Assembly: GCA_905181715.1 (NCBI GenBank)
Contig: CAJIYT010000015.1
Location: forward strand, 1 to 57,337
Direction: 5' to 3'
Origin: an uncultured Candidatus Poseidoniales archaeon
GTDB lineage: Archaea; Thermoplasmatota; Poseidoniia; Poseidoniales; Poseidoniaceae
DNA length: 57,337 nucleotides
Notes under the pieces: generated by a model
What the model was told of the DNA's origin: nothing
Databases searched by the model: none
The model's input: only the letters and a program-made list of their open reading frames with translations
Shown here: one piece after another, positions 53,788 to 57,337 of the stretch
Numbering within the stretch: the first letter of the stretch is position 1
Layout of the letters: every line of letters begins with the position of its first letter
Program-made: the position numbers and the translations under genes

Positions 53788-54160
53788 TGGCTAGGTTCAA
53801 ACGCCTGAATTGATCTATTCCCAATGCAACGCGCTCACTAACAGGTGCGACATCTTCATGAAAAGTGGCATCCATGACGTCACATATTTCTGAAAAATTA
53901 CGCTTGCCATCCATTAATTCCCAAAGCATACTATTCTGGCGGTCTAAGCGTCGATGCAACACTTTGGGTGCTCGCAATAATTTGGCGAAAATACGTTCAA
54001 TCCGCCGAAAGTTCTTTTCTATTGTAATACTGACTAGTTTACCACTAACCTCTTTGATATCCGGTCTCGGACCGATTTCTCCCTCAACCGTCCATTCAAT
54101 CGGTAAACGCATTGGGATAGCGTTGGAAAAGCGATGATTTTGGCTAGCTGGGTTTTCCAT
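53762..54160 (-). CDS. PqqD-like (RRE-fold) protein
   Basis: The 132-residue protein has a C-terminal PqqD-type domain: VLHRRLDRQNSMLWELMDGKRNFSEICDVM (about 67-96), then a helix with IDQFRRLNLAII. PqqD domains bind leader peptides of ribosomally made, modified peptides or assist radical-SAM partners. An N-terminal arm of about 60 residues precedes it (PIEWTVEGEIGPRPDIKEVSG, then a basic helix RRIERIFAKLLRAPK). No radical-SAM or precursor-peptide gene is adjacent, so it may act outside RiPP synthesis. It follows the 54-residue membrane protein by ten bases with a GGTGAG ribosome-binding stretch, and converges on the ArsC-like gene. Confidence 0.75.
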   Translation of the reverse strand: MENPASQNHRFSNAIPMRLPIEWTVEGEIGPRPDIKEVSGKLVSITIEKNFRRIERIFAKLLRAPKVLHRRLDRQNSMLWELMDGKRNFSEICDVMDATFHEDVAPVSERVALGIDQFRRLNLAIIHVPEEE

Positions 54161-54170
54161 CTAACTCACC

Positions 54171-54335
54171 TCACCAGGTCGTCAATAATAACCCAATCAT
54201 TGAGATTACTCCGCTCAATGCCAATAACTTGGTCAATTGCTCACGCTTTGCAATATTTTTTGCATACCAAGTCCCGACTCCAAAGAAGGATACAAGAAAC
54301 CACAGGCCATACCAAAGTGCGCTTGATTGCTGCAA
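54171..54335 (-). CDS. Small two-helix membrane protein, 54 residues
   Basis: Short open frame read on the minus strand from a TTG at 54335 to TGA at 54171-54173. The product begins MQQSSALWYGLWFLVSFFG, then a charged loop YAKNIAKREQ, then a second helix LLALSGVISMIGLLLTTW. Two clear TM helices joined by a basic loop make a coding origin likely. GAGGTG lies five bases before the TTG. It begins nine bases after the stop of the giant surface protein gene and ends ten bases before the PqqD-like gene, so all three are in one transcript. Function unknown. Confidence 0.65.
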   Translation of the reverse strand: MQQSSALWYGLWFLVSFFGVGTWYAKNIAKREQLTKLLALSGVISMIGLLLTTW

Positions 54336-54344
54336 GAATACACC

Positions 54345-57337
54345 TCAGAGTTGACCTTGTCTAGCATTCCATTCAGCCATTTTACGATGGTATTCAGCCA
54401 TGTCTTTCTCATAGGCAGTGGCTGGAGTATCAATCGTTGCTTCAATAACTGCACTGACTGTTGTTGTCGCTGGAGGTCCTGCTGATGCAGGCGGCCCAGA
54501 TGGCAACTGCTGTTGCACCTGGGGTTGTGAGTATGCGCTGTGCTGCTGTGGCTGCGCATATGCTGAGTGCTGAACTGCGGGTTGCACATATACGGTTTGT
54601 TGAACTTGAGGTTGCGCATAAGACACTTGTTCTGGTTGTGCTAGTCCTTGAGTGAAATGCGCAGGAGGGCCTGATTCAGGTTTGGCAAAATCCTCTTCGT
54701 CATCATGGTCACTGCCATACCTCCGCAATATTATTACCAACAATGAAATTATCACTACAATAACGATTCCACCTATTCCCGCAATATTTCCCTGAGTTAG
54801 TGAGGCTGATACCTCTTCGCCAACCACAACATCCCAGGACACTGTATGTGAAATAAGATGATCTATTTCGCCATCATCACTGATCACCCTCACTTCCATT
54901 TCTCCCAAGAAAGCCCCTGATTCCCGTATTATTAGGCATTGTAAATTATATTCCTGTTCACTAAGATGACCAGGTGGGAGTTGTACTTCAGTATCTTCTA
55001 GATGCAAGGCATTACCATCGCATATCAAACCCCACCCGAGAGGTATTACCCCTGAAACTGTAAGGTTCTCAGTGATAGTTGATGTTGAAATAAGATCTAT
55101 AGTAAATGGAAGCGAACTAGTTTCAATATTCTTGGAATCAATCAGCCCCATTTGGCTAACAGTTAGAGAACGTCTATCGGTGACAATAATTGTATGTGAC
55201 TTTTCAATGGTGACCAAATTATCACTATCGCCGCCTACCATTTCAAAAGTAAGAGTTAGTCTAGAGTTCAACTCAATGGAATCAAGAATAATAATTTCAG
55301 CACTCAAAATTCTTGATTCTCCTGCTGCCATGTTTAAGTTTAGCCATTGGTCGACTTCGGCATCTAGTCCTGAACTAAGGAGGAAGGCTACTGCATCTTC
55401 ACTATTTGATGATGTGGAGAGTCTAATTCTAGCCTTTGCTTCATAATCCTCAGCATTACCCAGATTCCAAGCTGTCATGTTGATAATAACGGTCGTGCCG
55501 ACCTTTGCAGTCAGTTCTTGCAATTCACCTTCTAGAAAAGGCTCTTTTACCGATTCGGTGATGACCGTCAAATCAATTAGATTATCCTCGATGTTCAAAT
55601 CAGTGGTCCCTTGAGCAAATGAACCTACTTTGAATTGATGATAGATACCAGGGCTTTCTAGAATCGGCGGTAAAACCCAGATGGTTATTTCCGCAAAATC
55701 ATTCAGTTCATAGGAGACCGACAATTCAATGCCGTCGGTGACATTTACCTCTTCACTGGTCAGTGCCCACCATTGCCAAGTACTGGGCAAATCAATCATC
55801 TCAAAAATCGCTAATGCCGGCCCATTGCCATCATTTTCAATACTGATGTTAATCGGGAAGGGAGTCCCTGGTGAGACCTTTGACTCCATCTCAACCAAAC
55901 TCAATACGATATCGTTTCTAGTTAAGATTTCAATTTCATCCCATTCTGTGGCTTCGAATACCACGTTAGAGAGAGTGCTTGTGATACTTGCAATCAATGA
56001 AGGGCAGCGATCACCTGCTTGAGCATTGCTTGGCGAGATAATTCTAATCCGAAAACTTCCACTACTTTGTGAGTTAATAGCGATACTATTCTGGTCCATT
56101 AATTGAATAATCCACCCTGGTCTTTCTTGATAGGATATTTCTGGCTTAAAGGTATCGAGTCTGCTTGCATTATTCCAAACAGTGAAGGTGATGACGACCG
56201 ATTCTCCAGCATCGACTAACCATAATTTATCACTATCAAATTCCGCCAATCCTAATTCGGCAAGACTAACCATAGAGGCCTTTACTTTCACTGCTAATGT
56301 TTGTGCCTCATCTGCATCAGACAATGGGGTGACGGTCAACCAGAAGTCTCCTTGTGTGTCTGGCAGTGTACCCTCGGGTATTGTAGCGCTAAACCAAAGC
56401 CAAGATGATTGCAAATTATCAATGGTCTGTTGATTGGATTGATTCCATGCCATGGAAAAAGTCCAACCACTAGGAGTATTCTTCTCTGAAATTTCAATAT
56501 CGAATAGCCCAGCAGCAGCGCCAATGTTTTCCACTTCAATAGCAAAGGAGCAAGAACTTCCTGGCAAACAGCGAGTATCTAGTGCAGGCAAAATGATGTT
56601 TGGAATGTTTGTTGCCAGAACCGAAACACTCACTATCAGTGATTTCTGAATACTTGCTGCTGACATGCTTTGGATAGTGACAGTAACATCATCAGCACCC
56701 ATCGAAGAATTTTCATCCAACAATATTCTTAATTCAAAATCCCTGGATTCACCCGGATTGATTGACACTCCTGCACTACTGATAGTAGCGCCACTAGTAT
56801 GAGTGAAGTATGCAACTTGGTCACTCGGTACACTTTCTACGCTTAGCGAATAAGTGTCCGTCACATTTCCTGTATTGGTAATACGCAAACTGTTTTTCGA
56901 CACATGCCCAGGCAGAGCTCCGTTTTCAGCGACTACAGAAGCTTGTAAACCAAATTCAGTATCCTTTGCTTTTTGGTCATATAAAATGACAAAATCATCA
57001 ATCCAATATCCCAGGTCCTGGTTAGTGGAATCCGATGTGAATTCGAATTTCAATTGCGAATTGGCGTGAAGATTTGCTGCATTGAAGGGAATTATAGGGG
57101 AACTGTGCCCCTTTGATGTACCTAATGCCGTATTCCAATTGCTTAACAAACCATTGTCAACGAACCCGGTATAACTTCGCAAGGGGTCCCATCCACCACC
57201 CGAATTGCTAGCGAGTACACGTAATGTGTCGCTTTGATGCAAACTACCTGTGTAGAAGAATGCAAACCCAGATGCTCGATTTGAACCTAGATGACCATCG
57301 GATAAATCCATGATCGGGGTCAACGCATTTACTGAGA
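54345..57337 (-). CDS. Giant secreted/membrane-anchored beta-rich protein, cut by the right window edge
   Basis: The reading frame is open to the window edge; about 996 residues are visible and the N-terminus (probably with signal peptide) lies outside. A MAM/jelly-roll-like or protease-associated region appears near the visible start (WDPLRSYTGFVDNG; KFEFTSDSTNQDLGYWIDDFVILYD). A chain of Ig-like domains follows with repeated patterns such as NTGNVTDTYSLSVE, NPGESRDFELRI and PGTPFPINISIENDGNGPA. Near the C-terminus is a TM helix (NIAGIGGIVIVVIISLLVIILRRYG), then a cytosolic tail rich in Pro/Gln/Tyr with repeated AYAQPQ-type units. It could be a surface adhesin or protease; the missing N-terminus prevents naming it. 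Confidence 0.75.
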   Translation of the reverse strand, partial: SVNALTPIMDLSDGHLGSNRASGFAFFYTGSLHQSDTLRVLASNSGGGWDPLRSYTGFVDNGLLSNWNTALGTSKGHSSPIIPFNAANLHANSQLKFEFTSDSTNQDLGYWIDDFVILYDQKAKDTEFGLQASVVAENGALPGHVSKNSLRITNTGNVTDTYSLSVESVPSDQVAYFTHTSGATISSAGVSINPGESRDFELRILLDENSSMGADDVTVTIQSMSAASIQKSLIVSVSVLATNIPNIILPALDTRCLPGSSCSFAIEVENIGAAAGLFDIEISEKNTPSGWTFSMAWNQSNQQTIDNLQSSWLWFSATIPEGTLPDTQGDFWLTVTPLSDADEAQTLAVKVKASMVSLAELGLAEFDSDKLWLVDAGESVVITFTVWNNASRLDTFKPEISYQERPGWIIQLMDQNSIAINSQSSGSFRIRIISPSNAQAGDRCPSLIASITSTLSNVVFEATEWDEIEILTRNDIVLSLVEMESKVSPGTPFPINISIENDGNGPALAIFEMIDLPSTWQWWALTSEEVNVTDGIELSVSYELNDFAEITIWVLPPILESPGIYHQFKVGSFAQGTTDLNIEDNLIDLTVITESVKEPFLEGELQELTAKVGTTVIINMTAWNLGNAEDYEAKARIRLSTSSNSEDAVAFLLSSGLDAEVDQWLNLNMAAGESRILSAEIIILDSIELNSRLTLTFEMVGGDSDNLVTIEKSHTIIVTDRRSLTVSQMGLIDSKNIETSSLPFTIDLISTSTITENLTVSGVIPLGWGLICDGNALHLEDTEVQLPPGHLSEQEYNLQCLIIRESGAFLGEMEVRVISDDGEIDHLISHTVSWDVVVGEEVSASLTQGNIAGIGGIVIVVIISLLVIILRRYGSDHDDEEDFAKPESGPPAHFTQGLAQPEQVSYAQPQVQQTVYVQPAVQHSAYAQPQQHSAYSQPQVQQQLPSGPPASAGPPATTTVSAVIEATIDTPATAYEKDMAEYHRKMAEWNARQGQL

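Noticed and set aside
1..57337. Mobile elements, prophage, toxin-antitoxin or defence island
   Set aside because: No transposase, integrase, restriction, Cas or toxin-type gene was recognised, and gene order looks like ordinary chromosomal housekeeping and surface genes.

Overview
The window reads as a gene-dense piece of an archaeal chromosome with moderate-to-low GC by eye. Archaeal marks are a two-domain tRNA-splicing endonuclease, archease, an archaeal-type valyl-tRNA synthetase, a geranylgeranyl reductase and an SRP RNA. They sit beside aerobic, bacterial-looking genes: proton-pumping transhydrogenase, class 2 dihydroorotate dehydrogenase, CcmE and TatC. There are also several very long secreted or membrane-anchored proteins with Ig-like and Asp-rich calcium-binding repeats. 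Together this fits a planktonic marine euryarchaeon of the Poseidoniales (Marine Group II). That assignment is inference from gene content; no database search was run. No CRISPR array, insertion sequence, integrase, tRNA or rRNA was seen.

Layout. 1-3.3 kb: leftward genes for surface proteins, the first cut by the window edge. 3.3-7 kb: dinB (rightward) converging on valS. 7-24.6 kb: a long rightward series with an RND/MMPL exporter, an EVE-domain protein, an aminotransferase, a 1007-residue membrane protein, glyA, an unknown gene, a Ca-binding-repeat protein with an inserted lipoyl-like hairpin, an Ig/PKD-type membrane protein, a Xaa-Pro aminopeptidase and a futalosine-pathway radical-SAM enzyme (mqnC). 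24.6-33.2 kb: a leftward series with a topoisomerase III-like enzyme, geranylgeranyl reductase, a membrane protein and a lipoprotein ending in a PNGase F-like module. 33.2-36.8 kb: pyrD, a Cys-type CcmE, the SRP RNA and a membrane-bound hydrolase. 36.8-40.5 kb: archease, a degenerate RfaE-like kinase and a winged-helix/TerB-like protein leftward, diverging from endA. 40.3-47.8 kb: an M6 metalloprotease, a TatC with a long extra domain, a CxCH surface protein and pntAa-pntAb-pntB. 47.9-52.1 kb: mdh converging on ygfZ, an A-type Fe-S carrier and a TPR/EF-hand protein. 52.2-57.3 kb: FMN reductase, FGE-like and ArsC-like genes converging on a PqqD-like gene, an unlisted 54-residue membrane protein and a giant secreted protein cut by the right edge.

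How the genes work together. A respiratory theme links mqnC (menaquinone), class 2 pyrD (hands electrons to quinone), ccmE (cytochrome c maturation), transhydrogenase, malate dehydrogenase and Fe-S assembly helpers. A surface and export theme links TatC, the SRP RNA, the RND exporter, M6 protease, PNGase F-like lipoprotein, aminopeptidase and the repeat-rich surface proteins, as expected of a cell feeding on protein and glycoprotein. An RNA theme links endA, archease, valS and SRP RNA.

The observations most worth a second look are: short perfect inverted repeats just after the stop codons of co-directional genes; a 162-base convergent overlap that puts the endA catalytic lysine inside the protease gene; the TatC fusion; the PNGase F-like lipoprotein; the degenerate kinase coupled to archease; and a cytochrome-like CxCH surface protein in a window that also carries CcmE.
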